DNA from: Caprimulgus europaeus | Lineage: Eukaryota > Chordata > Aves > Caprimulgiformes > Caprimulgidae | Length of the DNA stretch: 64,000 nucleotides | Assembly: GCA_907165065.1 (NCBI GenBank) | Contig: OU015526.1 | Location: forward strand, 69,215,723-69,279,722 | Direction: 5' to 3' | Shown: positions 36,263-48,743 of the stretch, one piece after another | Layout: every line of letters begins with the position of its first letter | Numbering within the stretch: position 1 is the first letter of the stretch | Position numbers and translations under genes: made by a program | Notes under the pieces: model-generated | What the model was told of the DNA's origin: nothing | Seen by the model: the letters and a program-made list of their open reading frames with translations, nothing else | Databases searched by the model: none

Positions 36263-39200
36263 CTGACTGGGGAAAGACAAAGTCCTACTTAGGAGTTCGT
36301 TGGAAGCTGTCCCATAGCTTATTTCCAACAGCTGTAGAGTAAGGAGAGTTATTTGTAGTGAAAATTAGGCTGTAAATTGTTTTTTAAAATACCTTTTTAC
36401 TAATATGAATTACTGAATTTGTTAGTAAGGTGGGTGCTGAGAACAAGTCTGCTATTTTTGTTTGGGGGTGACAACCTCTCTGGCATTTGATATAACAAAA
36501 TCACAAAATTAACTTAATTATATGATGGAGGAAGATGTAATTAAACTGAAATGAGGTGTGCAGTCAGTGAAGTCACATATGCACATATGTATGCATTAAA
36601 GGCAAGTGTTAAACCCACAGAAAAAGGCATAAGACTGCCAAGTATAGAAGCAAATTTAAAAATACTTAGTTGAAGGTTGTTCCTAGGTACATTTATTAAG
36701 AATTAGAAATAACATAAAAGCAGAATGATCTTTCTCTGGGAAATATTTTCAGGTTGTTTTTTTTGGGGGGGTTGGTTTTTTTTTTTAATTATTATTTTTA
36801 TTTAAAGTCTTATATTTTGAAATTCCTCCAGACTCAGATTCTAAAGAAGAAAAAAAAACAAAAATAAAAAACCTGAAATCACTAAAGCATTCTACTTCAG
36901 GAACTTGAAGAACAAGAAATGTGTTAAATATAAAAATACTAAACACTTTATTAAATGCCAGGAAAAGATAGAATATTCAATAGTGATAAAAATTAACTAC
37001 AAAGTGTACGCATTGTCTGCAATTCCAGATATTTCCATTTCCTTCAGTTTGTTATATATTAACTTATTTGCAGAATTGATTTGAAACACCCATTCATTCA
37101 CTACAGTACTTAAAGGTTAATAATAAGTAAAATGTACAGAGGTATGTGATCTTAGGTATACTCAATACCTATCTGGCTATGCTCCAAAATTCATAAACTT
37201 ATCTATATGGAAGTCACTGGTAGATTAGAAATACCACAGACAGTAATATTGCTGATAAAATAATGTACAAATCACTTAATAATGAATTTTTGTAGTCTCA
37301 TTCAGCTGGCTAAATAGCTGATTTGATAGTATTTCATTCATACTTTATTTCACTGAGGACATTACTGACCAATAGTGCATTTCCATTATGGTTTGGGGGG
37401 ATTTCTAGGTAGCAACTTGCTTGTTATTATTTTCTAATAATATATAAACTGCTCACCAAAAAGAAGTATGCATCATAGACTTACAGCATGTTTTTTTCTC
37501 TATATTGAGGGGTGGTTATGCCACATAATTGTCTACATTAGGTGTTGGGAGGACAGTCTCTTTAAAGTCCTAATGCAGTAGTCTTAATCTCTTAAACTGG
37601 TATATTTGTGTTACCTTCCCAACACTTCACCACTGATTCTTGATATTTGTATCGTGAAAGTTCCAATTCCTGTTCAAATACTGTATGGGCAACTGGATGC
37701 AAATACCAGGCCACGTGTTTTGAGGGCAAGTCCTATATAGTCCTTTCATTTAAGGTGGATTCTTTGGATCTAATTCATTGAAAGACGTTGTATCGCAGAA
37801 CTGGATTCAGCACAAAGGTGTACTAACGCTGTAGGCTTGAAGAAAAGTGTCGCCTTGACAAGTAGAGGATGCCATGCAGTTAATTTTCCTTTTCCTACTT
37901 GTTTAACCCAAAGAGCCCCAAAGCAAGCTCACTTTTCTTTTAGTGGAGAAATACATTTCTCTATCCCCAGTCATAATCTCTAATCTTTTCACAAATTTTT
38001 ATCAAGAAAGTATCAGTATGAATGTTGTTGAGGTTCCCAAAATCAGGTCAACTAACACAAAGTGCTAGTAGCCAGAATTGGTGCTTTTGCAAAGTAGCAC
38101 TACACAGGAATTGCTCTGAATCAAGGTAATGAACTATTTTAGTTGGGAAACGCTTGGTAATCTCTTTAATAAGATGTAAAACCAAATCTTTTTGAAGAAT
38201 TTAACACATTATTGGGAAACAAAGAAAAGTAAGAAGGGTATTTGGACATGAATTTTCATTAACTTCTGTTGCTGTAGTTTTCGCTGAGGTGCATTGACAT
38301 AGTACGTTGGTCACATTGATTAGTATATTAATATATTTAGCTGAAGTGATTTTGTAGCAATAATGGACCATACTCCGTAGCTTTTACAAATATTATCTCT
38401 GGAACTTAGGTGATATCAAATTGAGCTTTATGGTAAACTGGAAACTTGAAACTCCCAGGGAAATACTAACCCAGTAATGAACTGAAAGCTAAAAGAGTAA
38501 CTGAGCATATGGAAGCACAAACTTGTAGAGAAAAATGTAGGTGTGCTGAAGTTCAGAAAATCCTCTTGGTGAAGAGTTACTAGCCAAAATTGCTGAACTG
38601 AATCTGAGAAATTACCATTTATTTCTCTCTTTCAGCAATTGCAATGTAGATAGCATATATTTGTTGAAGGGAAGACTTTCAACATTCTGTAGTCTGAAGA
38701 GTTCTTACCTGTCCAGTGAATGGACTTGCAGTAGTTTGATGACCTTTTTACATACAAAGACATCCTAAGGACATAAGTGTCCTTGTACGTATGCCCCACT
38801 CAGACACTTCGAGTCTTTGAGCTGCCATCCAGTCACCACCCAAAAACTGAGCTTATCTGTGTAGATGTTTGAGTTTTGTTACCAAATGTCACCAGGTGTC
38901 TGAAGGTCTGGTTCTGAACAGTACCTCCTTTTGGATTGATCTAAACAACTTTCAATTTGGCTTACCTCACCATTCACAAATGCAACTTTCCCCATCTATC
39001 AAAAAATGTTATTTTCATTGCAATTAGCACTTATGGGGGCTATGTAACCAAGTTCCCATAGCCATGGTAGCTGATGAAAGTTAAGTTTAAAGATCCTACA
39101 GGATAAGTCTATGGGCGACCTGCATAGATAGCAAACATTAGCAAAAACTAAATAGTACTGAAGGCACTGAGAAATGAGTCGGACAAAAAATCAGACCTTT

Positions 39201-40856
39201 AAGAAGACACTAAAGATGAACATTCTTTGAGAATATTTTTAGACTTAAAAATTATGGTGGTAGTTCAGTAAGATAGTTGTTATACTTTCTGTGTGATAAG
39301 GCAACTAACACTAATACAGACTGATCTGACAACACACAAGCAAACTTCAGTTTGAAACCATGAACAAACTAGTAGACAAACTAATGAACTGTTCAGCACT
39401 TACTAAAGTACTGTCTGCTCTGGACTGCCCACTCCCATGGATTTTGAATTCTTTCTTGAGAAAGTTTCCAGTATGTGTCCCCTAGTGATCCAGAGATTGA
39501 ACAGCGAATTAAGACTGATAGCATCTATTAGTGCCTTCTAAGAGAAGTATTGAGCTTTTTTGGAGTCACTTTCTACTTGTATAAAATTCACTATTTTATT
39601 CTGTAATTGCTTATAAATTGTATAATGCATACCCAGTCTTATAAAATGATAAACCAAATACTATGAAAGTCTAAAAAACTTATTAAACAGGGCTAAAAAA
39701 ACCATAATGAGCAAATACTAAATACATTCTTATATTTTTGAATTTAAGAGGTAGATCTAGAAAGCAAGGTGAACAAATGGAAGCACGTTTTCTAAATGCA
39801 AATATTGATGCATCCAAGAAGGCTGGTGGAGGAAAATCAACAAGATGCTAGTTACCAGGTGTGAAAAATGACAGCATAGATCACTTTGGAAGAGGACTAT
39901 ATTTACTATATCATTGAAATACTACAAAATCACTTCAGATTGGAATGTCATGCCTTGGGAAGCTGGGGAATAGCACTGGGGCTTTCCAATTAATTTTGTA
40001 AGAGGTACTAAATACTATGAAAAAAACAGAAGAAAATACTAGTATATTATTACCATACAAAAAAATACTTTAGCAAAGTGTAAGTAGACTAGGACAGTGT
40101 TAGGAAAGAATATAAAGCATAGGCTAATACTTTTATGCGTCATAAACTCATATGTTATGAGCAACTAATGAGAGAATTCAAAACCAGGAAAGCATTTCTC
40201 ATTTAAGCCCTGGATGAAGATACACTGATGAAAAGCCATTCTAAGCGTGGTTGTAAAGTATTCAAATTCAACACTTTTACAGAAGCAAAAAAAGTCCGCC
40301 TAATGATGATTCCAGGTAAAAATGGAAACTAATAAGTGTATTTGTGAATAGAAAATTAAAGGATCAGCTAAAGCAGTTGAACATTGTGAGACTATCCAGG
40401 GGGATGCAGCAAGTGAATTACTGGAGAGACATTCTACACAAACAAAAGGGTAGTAATTAAATTGTCATTGGTAAAGAACACTGCAGCCACAAAAAAAATA
40501 AAAGGATTCAAACAGTGCCTAGTCAAAATTCATGGGAAAACATGCTAATCAAGGGCTATTAAACAATCATTTGGATATAGCATAGGTCTCAAAAAAATCC
40601 CCAAAAAAACCCAAAAAAACAACCAAAACCCCCACAATCATTATTTCTCAGCAGTATCAGTGGAAACTGATAATTATTAGTTACAAATTGCTAGACCTGA
40701 ATGGTGCTCACACAAAAGTTCTATGGCTGATGCTATATTCCCAATAAATTACACTGCTTTCTCCATCATGCAAGGTCCTCTGTTTGTACAGCAGCGTACG
40801 TGGTTAAAGGGTGTTAAGGTCAAATCTGCCTCCTCTTGGATATGCCTAGAAAACAG
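36263..40856. other. Unique AT-rich noncoding DNA
   Basis: No open frame of useful length and no recognisable repeat. Low-complexity parts include a T/G-rich run at 36,756-36,800 and an A/C-rich tract at about 40,590-40,637. This is one of the emptiest stretches in the window. Confidence 0.6.
40590..40637 (+). repeat. A-rich tract with CCC and CCCC units
   Basis: Runs of seven A alternate with CCCC, CCC and CC units over about 45 bases. It is simple low-complexity sequence. Confidence 0.7.
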
Positions 40857-41276
40857 ATCCAGTTCTGGGCCTCACAGTTCAAGAAGGACAGGGAACTGCT
40901 TGAGAGAGTCCAGTGCAGAGCCACCAAGATGTTTAAAGGAGTGGAGCATCTCCTTTATGAGGAAAGGCTGAGGGGGCTGGGTCTCTTGAGCTTGGAGAAG
41001 AGGAGACTGAGGGGGGACCTGATTAATGTTTATAAATATCTGAAGGGTGAGTGTGAGGAGGATAGGGCCAGGCTTTTCTCAGTGATGACCAATGATAGGA
41101 CAAGGGGCAATGGGTGCAAGCTGGAACACAGGAGGTTCTGCTTAAACTTGAGAAGAAACTTCTTTACTGTGAGGGTGCCAGAGCACTGGGACAGGCTGCC
41201 CAGGGAGGTTGTGGAGTCTCCTTCTCTGGAGACATTCAAGACCCGCCTGGATGCCTTCCTGTGTGATCTCATCTAG
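40857..41276 (+). pseudogene. CR1 ORF2 C-terminal remnant
   Basis: About 140 codons are uninterrupted. Segments seen include [49 protein letters not shown] and [19 protein letters not shown]. The only methionine starts (40,836) come from flanking DNA fused by the truncation and are not CR1. The endonuclease and the catalytic part of reverse transcriptase are missing, so this is an inert retrotransposon remnant. The absence of stops and frameshifts suggests a younger insertion than the copies at 21, 47, 48 and 63 kb. Confidence 0.9.
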
Positions 41277-41355
41277 GTGTTCCTGCGCTGGCAGGGATAT
41301 TGGACTAGATGATCTTTTGAGGTCCTTCCAATCCATCACATTCTGTGATTCTGTA
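40857..41355 (+). mobile_element. CR1 LINE fragment, 3' part, plus strand
   Basis: This is a 5'-truncated CR1 whose similarity begins at CAGTTCTGGGCC (40,860). The C-terminal ORF2 frame ends at the TAG at 41,274-41,276. It is followed by a short 3' UTR (TTGGACTAGATGATC) and the terminal CATTCTGTGATTCTGT. It is the same subfamily as the minus-strand copy at 10,279-10,995. The two protein frames share the unusual LDAFLCDL ending and differ at roughly 18 of about 140 aligned residues. Minus-strand open frames at 41,030-41,372 are shadows. Confidence 0.94.
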
Positions 41356-43198
41356 AATGCTTCTGTCTTCACTTAGCGTCTGGGCTTATTCTTTTTTTTC
41401 CCCACCATCACCTCCATACATACTCTTTCAGCCTTTGTAGAAAATTCATCAAAAATGAACACTGTTTAAATTAGATTGGACTGAAGTGTTAGAATAGACT
41501 CTTCTGTATCCCTTCTTGCATGCAATATTAAGTATAAGATTGAGGTATATGATGCTTCTTTTATGAAAATACTTCGCAGATTAGTATTTCTCAAAATCAC
41601 TAACTTTGTTACATATATGTAATGGCTTTGTTAAGTATTTTTCAACAATACATAAATATTTTTGTTACTAAATATTTGTTTTAATGTGCAATGCAAATTA
41701 CACAGTGAATGTTTATTACTGGTAATAGAACCTTTATACTTTACTAAAACACCTTTTGGCCTGTGAATAAAATAATCTAAGCTAAGTGCCAGCTGAGTTC
41801 TCCTTTTACCAAGAAAAAAAACTTATGTAGTGCTTAGTTAATTAAATCATACTAACTTTTTTTCCTTGAATTGCTAGTTAGTAAGTGCCAGTGTCTTCCA
41901 AAAAAAGTATACACCAGTGACTGTAGAAGCCCAGAAGAAGCATGACTGCGGGAAGCCCAAATAAAGAGGAAATGACATGAAAACACATCTCCTTAGTTCT
42001 CCGGGTGGTGGGAGAACCTTTAGAAGTATTTTTGCTTAGCAGAGCAACTCTTTCCCCTCAAATTATGTATAGGCACTGGAAAGACCTTTTCTCAAACTTG
42101 AAAGTGTACTATTCCTTCCCTAAAAATACACACAGAATATAATACTGAGTGCTCATTATGAGAGAAGCTGTGTCAAGTCCCCTGACTTTAGTTTTTCTTC
42201 ATTTTAAGCCATTTTATTTTTGAAGAATTGGAACATTTTAGATTAATTCAGCTTTGAACTAAAGGAGTTTGATTAATAATGGTTTGAAATCAGAGAAGGA
42301 AGAATAAGGAAGAAGAGGGAAATTACATGGTAAAGGATACATTTATCAATGAAAGGTTTGTCCCTTTATGTTAGAGATGTAATAACTTTACGGCAAAATT
42401 ACTTCAGGGGACATATACAACAGTTTCAAGATAAACCTTGTCTTATTAAATTGTGTTCAATGTTTTAAAGGCAAGAGTTTCCAAAATACGTGCAGACAAG
42501 ATTTTGCTGATTACATGTATTTTGAAAGAATGTAAAAGGCACATAGGTCTGCCTCAGCTCCTGTTGACATTTCCTACAATTTAACATGCTGTAAGTCTCT
42601 CAAAGTAGCAATGATTTTTAAGATTAATAGAGATATTTCATAAATCTCTTCATGTTTGGGGACTTTTCTGCATTTTGAGGCAGCTAAAAAGCTTTGGCAT
42701 ATTTTCAAGAGCTCTTCATGTCTCTCTATCAGTGCTGCATGGCTCTTAATCTGAGTGCTGGAAATTCCCCTTTTCCTAAGAAAAAGCTTTTTTTTTTGGC
42801 ACAAAAATAAATTCACCATTTGCATATTAATAGAATATTATTAATATTATTCGTCTCTGTGTGCAAATATCATTCTCTGTTACTACAAACTTTTTATTGT
42901 TCATACATGTTTCCTGCTGCATAAGTGTAAATTCCAGTTTGGGGCCAAGTAGTTGAAAGAGCATGAGCTGAACTTCAATCATCTTCTCATTTTCACTCTG
43001 CTACAGTATATGAATGTTAGCTATTTCAGCATTATTTAAGATAATTAAGTAGGGAGGTTTTACTTGATGTTTGAGTTAGTTTCAAGTAACCCCGATAAAA
43101 GGAATTTAGCACACTTGGACAACAAAACCCACATTTTAGATTTGATTTTTCCAGTGATTAATTTAGAAAAGAAAACAACCCAAATAAAAAAAAAAAAT

Positions 43199-43227
43199 GG
43201 GGGGGGGGGCAAGGGGGGGTGGTGGGG
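43199..43227 (+). repeat. Poly-G tract, quadruplex-capable
   Basis: Eleven G, then CAA, seven G, T, two G, T and four G follow directly on an A-rich run ending at about 43,197. The pattern satisfies the four-run quadruplex rule if the 11-base run is split. It is a mononucleotide-type repeat likely to vary in length. Confidence 0.85.
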
Positions 43228-44007
43228 AAAGCAGCAAATTTCCTTTATTTAATGTTAGGCATAAATACTGAATCAGTTCTTTGTGGTTTCTCTTTTAACT
43301 CATAAGAGTACTTTAAAAGCATTCTTCAGTTATAGCCTTTATCGTACTGCCAGAACTGATGTTAACAGCTGGGTAGCTTTGCACTAGTATCACAAAATGT
43401 ATGTTATTAAGTAGTAGGCTGTAACAAAAAATGCTATTTGTCTTGCAAAAAGATGAGGCACAAGTGAAGACTTCTATACCACATACTGTAGAAACTTTAC
43501 TTACTTATTGTAGGTATTATACTATAGAAGAACCTGAACTAATATAAAAACTACTTAGTATTTAGGAGTACTTCCCAGGAGCAAGCTAGAATATAACATC
43601 CATTTATTTTGATTAGGTATAAGCAAGTTTTTATCTGCATCAGAAAAGAGGAAATTTAATGAATAGAAATTCAAAATAAAGCAGATCTGAAAGCTTATTA
43701 GCCATATAAATAAATAAAAGTTATATTTAAGTATAAAAATGAATTTTCCCCATTTTGAAAATATTTCTGACTAAAAAATATATTTTCCATAGGGCTTTTT
43801 TTCCCACATATTTATCTGTATTCCGTTTTTCAGCAATACAAAGATTGTGGTGAAAGTGCAAAATTTTGTTACAACACCATTTCTGCCCTGACAGGTATTC
43901 TGTGATCATTAATTGCAAGCCTTTGAAACAAGTTCCATCCTGATTGGCACATAGGCACATTTAAAGAGTTGACTGCACAAATGCAGGAGTTAATTTTTGG
44001 TTTTCTC

Positions 44008-44028
44008 TTTTTTTTTTTTTTTTTTTTT
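44008..44028 (+). repeat. Poly-T run of 21 bases
   Basis: Twenty-one consecutive T are preceded by TTTTC. On the minus strand this could be the poly-A tail of a retrocopy, but I see no recognisable gene or SINE body upstream of it and no flanking duplication. Confidence 0.85.
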
Positions 44029-45639
44029 GGTTGCAAAAATGCCAGAACTGACTGAGAGAAAAACAATTAGTATGACTAGGAACAGGAAATGAGAAAGTTT
44101 TGTTGCTATAGAAACATTACCTGTTCTTGTAGCTCTTTTTTTTCTGTAAGTATCACATGAGCGGTTTTTTGTTCTGAAATAAGAGAAATTCTCATCTGAG
44201 TAAATCTAGAAAATATCCCTGCATTGCCACTCACTTGTGCAGAAAGTTTCTAGTTGCAGAAATGATAAAGTAAATTTTACATCTGTTTTATTCTAATCAG
44301 AAAGTTTGTATTCACTTTAAATAACCTTACCTTTTTATGCCACCCAAGAATATGATATACAAAGAATTAGATTACTTTATTACAGATGTCAGTAGGTTCA
44401 GGATCTAAAATATCGAATAAGTTTGCAAGCCCTTTGTAAAATCTCGCTCAAATTCAGAACTACAATATTAATGGCATTTATATTCCTGCCTGGGAAAGTT
44501 TTTAGAAAAACAACAACATATTCAGTTACTACAAGATTACCACTTCTAGTGTGTAATTGAACCAAAGATGCCTCCATTGTTATCTACCTTGAATAGAGGC
44601 ATATATATAGCACTGTAATAAGACTGGAAAGAGCATGTTACCTTTTACAGTATCTATTTTTTGCCTACATGGTTGCTTTTCCTTATGAAAAAACAAACCT
44701 GCAGAGGTCACGTATGCATGAGATGAAGAATTGGATAGAAACATTAATAGCATTTGGGGTTTTTTTCCTGAAAAGGACAAAAGAAAAAAAAAAAGTCAGC
44801 ATCTGGATGCAACTAATATAATCAAGTAACTCTATTCTCAGTGTATGCAAAGTGGTATCATACTATATCACACTATGTCCTAGACTAACCTGTTACTTAA
44901 GAAGATCTTTACTAGAAAGTAACAGTGTGTATGTCTGCTTCTCAGCTCTTAATTCTTTCCCTTTGCCCTTTATTCAGATGCTGGTTGCTAAAGGGCACAA
45001 GAGTATTAATTAAATAACTCTCGCCCACAAGATTTTAATGTTGCTGTTTGTCTTTTGACTTTTGAGAACATTGCTGTAAGATCGTTATCAGAATGACCTC
45101 ATTTTTTTGCTAGAAAATACCAGTTGGAAATAGATGTTTCCGAGGAGGAGATTGATGGCAGTGAAGGTTTGTTTATGAAATGAAGACCACAATAACCCAT
45201 GGGACTGTCACCCTACTCTTGCATGGGGAACCGTGATATTAAGTGGGAGTAATTGCCTGCGTGGATATTGGCAGTGCCACCGTCATGCTGCTTATTGGGA
45301 AAATGTGAAAACTACTTTTTAGAGTGTAAAGCAAAGAACTGTGTATTCTCAAGCTTGAAAGTGTAGTTTCCTCAGAGTTTCAAAGGCCAGTTGCTGTGTC
45401 TCCTCTCCACAGTAACTGCAAGCTATGCACCTGCCTCTTACTGTCACCTCTGGGCTTTGGGGGAACTGTGATGCAAGGGACTTCTAGCTAACAGATAGCA
45501 AATGAAGAAAATGCCCCCAGATTTCCTGGCTTTTCCTTTTTTTACTTCTTTCTTCTTAATTTTAAAGCATGTTCTCTCTTCTGCTGCAAAATTGGTGCAA
45601 TTTACAAAAGTACTGGACAAAATAGTATTTTACTCTACT

Positions 45640-45915
45640 CTCCCCGTCAGGGCTGCTCTGTGAGGGTGAATGAGCTGGGAGATGAGGCACAGGCTGTGCC
45701 CTCACTCACAGTCCCACGGCTTCCACACACTGTGGGCAGAGACGGGCGTTGGTACTGGGGCCCATGATGGCCCCTGACACTGTGAGAAGGTGGATCAGGA
45801 TGGTGCTCCTGCCAGAGGCTCCAGGCTGGTGGAAGCAGGGATGAGGCCTGGTGAAGCTGGGCACCCTTATGGCCTCCTGGTGCCTGCAGAGCCCTGAGCT
45901 GTCTTTCCATATGTC
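45640..45915. other. GC-rich patch, possible old repeat
   Basis: A GC-rich island with sharp edges, rich in CTGTG, CCAGG and GGCCC words and low in CpG. Minus-strand open frames of 87 and 95 codons overlap it in different frames, which fits composition rather than coding. No repeat family recognised. Confidence 0.3.
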
Positions 45916-47081
45916 ATTGGTAAATAGGGGAAAGTAGACAAGTAGTTTCATTTTGGTAGAAAGAGCAGAAAGGCCAAATGGTAAATAAGGCATTTCGGCT
46001 TACGGTACTCCATGAAGTCCTTGAGCTGCTGTTTACGCTACCATGCAGATATTTGTCTGCTCCAAAACAGAGTCCTGTTAATTCATAACACTAACCAGAC
46101 ATTTATCAACAAGCTAGACAATGTGACCTAATCAAACTTTCAGGCTAGCATGGAAAAGTCAGAGTGAAATTTAATTATTCTAAACATTGCATATGCTATG
46201 AATGTTCTTCCTGAAATAATGAAAGTTATTTTTCTTTGGGAAATGAAGACACCGGACTCCTTCAGACTTCAGCAGCAGTGGATTGAAATAGTGAACATCA
46301 TCTTTAGTGATGAACACAGAGTTATAAGACCTCATTCTATCTGCTGCCTGAACAGAGAATTAAATATAAATCTTTCCAATATCAAAAGGGAGAGAAAGGC
46401 AGAGAATGTGTCAAGGCTACAAAGGAGACATTACAGTCTTGTGTAGTGATAATCTGCAAGTATGTTATTTGTCTTTACTATACAGCTGTGAATACTTCAT
46501 TTATGTACACGTTTTCTTGGAAAAGGTTTGAATCTGTTTTTTTTTAACCTTTCACTTCTGGGTAACACTTGCAGACTTCTCATATAATTCTGTGTTCATT
46601 GAAAGAATTTTTACTATGACCTCCATATTATTTTCAGTAAACTTAAGAAACTTTGAGAACTAAAAAATTCAGTGATGCAATTGGTAAGCAAAATTATACA
46701 AGGCAAAGTTCTAGGGAAATTGCATCAAAATATAAAAAGGAAAGATCTTAAATAAGTAAAATTGCATAAATAATGAGGTTTTTTGAAAAACCACCCCCCC
46801 CATCCCGAAGCCTAGAAAGATGACAAAATATGGGAACCAAATAAAAATTGAATTTAAAAAAATCCCATAGGAAGAAAACAAAAAATGTTTTTGTTAGTTA
46901 AATTCTTAAGGGAAATATTCCTACTTTTCAACATTTCAGGAGTGTAAATTTCTTTGTATGTGTTTATCAGTGTTGTAGTAATAATAACGCATAGTTTAAA
47001 TTGCAGAAAATGCCTGGGTTTTAATTTTGTTAAAAAAAAATCCTTCTGCTTTATGTTAGGAGCATAAGCAATTAATACTAT
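45916..47081. other. AT-rich spacer
   Basis: Nothing beyond a small plus-strand open frame of 82 codons (46,198-46,446) without recognisable motifs, and a C-run (CCACCCCCCCC) at about 46,791-46,801. Confidence 0.5.
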
Positions 47082-47440
47082 ATAGAATCATAAAATGGTT
47101 AGAGTTGGAAGGGACCTTAAAGACCATCTAGTTCCACCCCCCCTGCCATAACCAGGGACAACTTCCACTAGACCAGGTTGCTCAAAGCCTCATCCAGCCT
47201 GGCCTTGAACACTTCCAGGGAGGGGACATCCACAACTTCTATGGGCAACCTGTGCCAGTGTCTCACCACCCTCACAGTGAAGAATTTCTTCCTAATATTT
47301 AATCCCTGAAGCCATTACCCCTTGTTCTATCACTACCTGCCTTTGTAAAAAGTCCCTCCCCAGCTTTTTTGTAGGTCCCCTTCAGGTACTGGAAGACCGC
47401 TATAAGATCTTTCCAAAGCCTTCTCTTTTCCAGACTGAAA
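47082..47440 (-). mobile_element. CR1 LINE fragment, 3' part, minus strand, no open frame
   Basis: The left edge TAGAATCATAAAATGG is a decayed CR1 3' terminus. It continues through GTTGGAAGGGACC, GGGCAACCTGTGCCAGTG, CACCCTCACAGTGAAG and TTCTCTTTTCCAGACTGAA, all in the order of a CR1 copy reading right to left. Several indels and stops remove any long frame. Similarity stops at about 47,440, directly against a small tandem and hairpin repeat. Confidence 0.92.
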
Positions 47441-47507
47441 ATTGAGATTATCTCAATAACAGAGACTCAATAATCTCAATTATTGATATTATCTCAATAA
47501 TAGAGAC
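47441..47507. repeat. 41-bp-period repeat with hairpin at a CR1 junction
   Basis: A 26-base unit at 47,441-47,466 recurs at 47,482-47,507 with two mismatches, separated by 15 bases that resemble part of the unit. The first unit opens with the perfect hairpin ATTGAGA-TTA-TCTCAAT. The repeat abuts the 5' truncation point of the CR1 copy, so it may have formed during insertion or by later slippage. Confidence 0.8.
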
Positions 47508-48150
47508 ATATGATTTCTATGACAATTTTCATTACTATATCTCACACCAATCTAAAATATAAAGCAGCTAATGTGGGACTTCAATGTTTACATACAGAAT
47601 ATTCTTCCTTTTTTGGTATTTTCTGGAAAAAAGGGAGAAATATGTATAGGAAGGTACAGGCTGCCACTGTAGTTTCAGAACAAAATGTTATTTACATACA
47701 AATATTTTGGCTATGACTGTGACCATACAAAATAATACAGCATTTTAAACAGGAATCACCATCAATCCCATGTGTGAGGTTGAGATAACTCCAGTATTTC
47801 TAGCAGGTACAAATTAGCTTTGCTTTCTGCTTAACATTTTACCTAATATTGCCTAATGTTCACATGAAAATGACTTGTTTATACCTGGAATTACAGAAGA
47901 TATGATATTTAGAATGAAATGAAACTATATCCTATATGACAGCCTGTTCAAGTAACAATTTACTATGCTGAAGAGTTAGGTATCTCATAGACATGCCAGT
48001 TGCCACTGCCTCAGAATATTTCTAGAGTCAAGCATTTTGTAATGCATCTGCTTTTGAAAAGTCGTTCTCTTTGTGTTTCACAATGTGTTATACCATAGTT
48101 GCCTGTAACTTTAAAATTGCTTTAGTCATACTCCTATGTATGTGAGTATG
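47508..48150. other. AT-rich spacer between two CR1 fragments
   Basis: A 68-codon frame at 47,510-47,716 has no recognisable content. No other feature seen. Confidence 0.5.
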
Positions 48151-48743
48151 TCTGTATCAGGAATAGCGTGGCCAGTAAGACCAGGGAAGTTATCTTACCC
48201 CTGAACTCATCACTGGTGAGGCCACACCTCGAGTACTCTGCTCAGTTTTGGGCCCCTCACTACAAGAAGGACATTGAGTTGCTGGAATGTGTCCAGAGAA
48301 GGGCAACCAAGCTGGTGAAGGCTCTGGAGAACAAGTCTGATGAGGGGCAGCTGAGGGAATCGTGATTGTTTAGTCTTGAAGAAAGGAGGCTGAGGGGACA
48401 CGTTATTGCTCTGCACAATTACCTGAAAGGAGGGTGTAGAGAGGTGGAGATTTGGTCTCTTCTCCCAGGTAACAAGCATTAGAATGAAATGGCTTCAAGG
48501 TGTGCCAGGGGAGGTTTAGATTGGATATTAGGGAAAACTTCTTCACTGAAAGGGTTGTCAAGTATTGGAACAGGCTGCCAAGGGAGGTGATGTAATCACC
48601 TTCCATGGTGGTATTTAAAAGACAGGTAGACGAGGTGCTTAGGGACATGGTTTAGAGGTAGAATTGGTAGTGTTGGGTTAATGATTGGACTCAATGATCT
48701 TACAGGTCTTTTCAAATGTAGGCAATTCTGTGATTCTGTGATG
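48151..48743 (+). mobile_element. CR1 LINE fragment, 3' part, plus strand, decayed
   Basis: The copy begins at the ORF2 segment encoding [13 protein letters not shown] and continues [34 protein letters not shown] and [16 protein letters not shown]-to-T type change then makes a TGA stop (48,363-48,365) where the family has glycine before LFSLE. The frame can be followed with more stops and a shift to about 48,600. The 3' UTR (GATTGGACTCAATGATC) and terminal ATTCTGTGATTCTGTGA end the copy. It resembles the 20,955 copy more than the 10.3/40.9-kb pair. Minus-strand frames at 48,210-48,648 are shadows. Confidence 0.93.

Larger units (their letters stand above)
41356..45639. other. Unique AT-rich noncoding DNA
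   Basis: No gene is supported. Open frames stay under 85 codons. Poly-G and poly-T tracts are listed separately. Confidence 0.55.

Noticed and set aside
44008..44028. Poly-T run as a retrocopy tail
   Set aside because: No SINE or processed-gene body and no flanking duplication found on the expected side.
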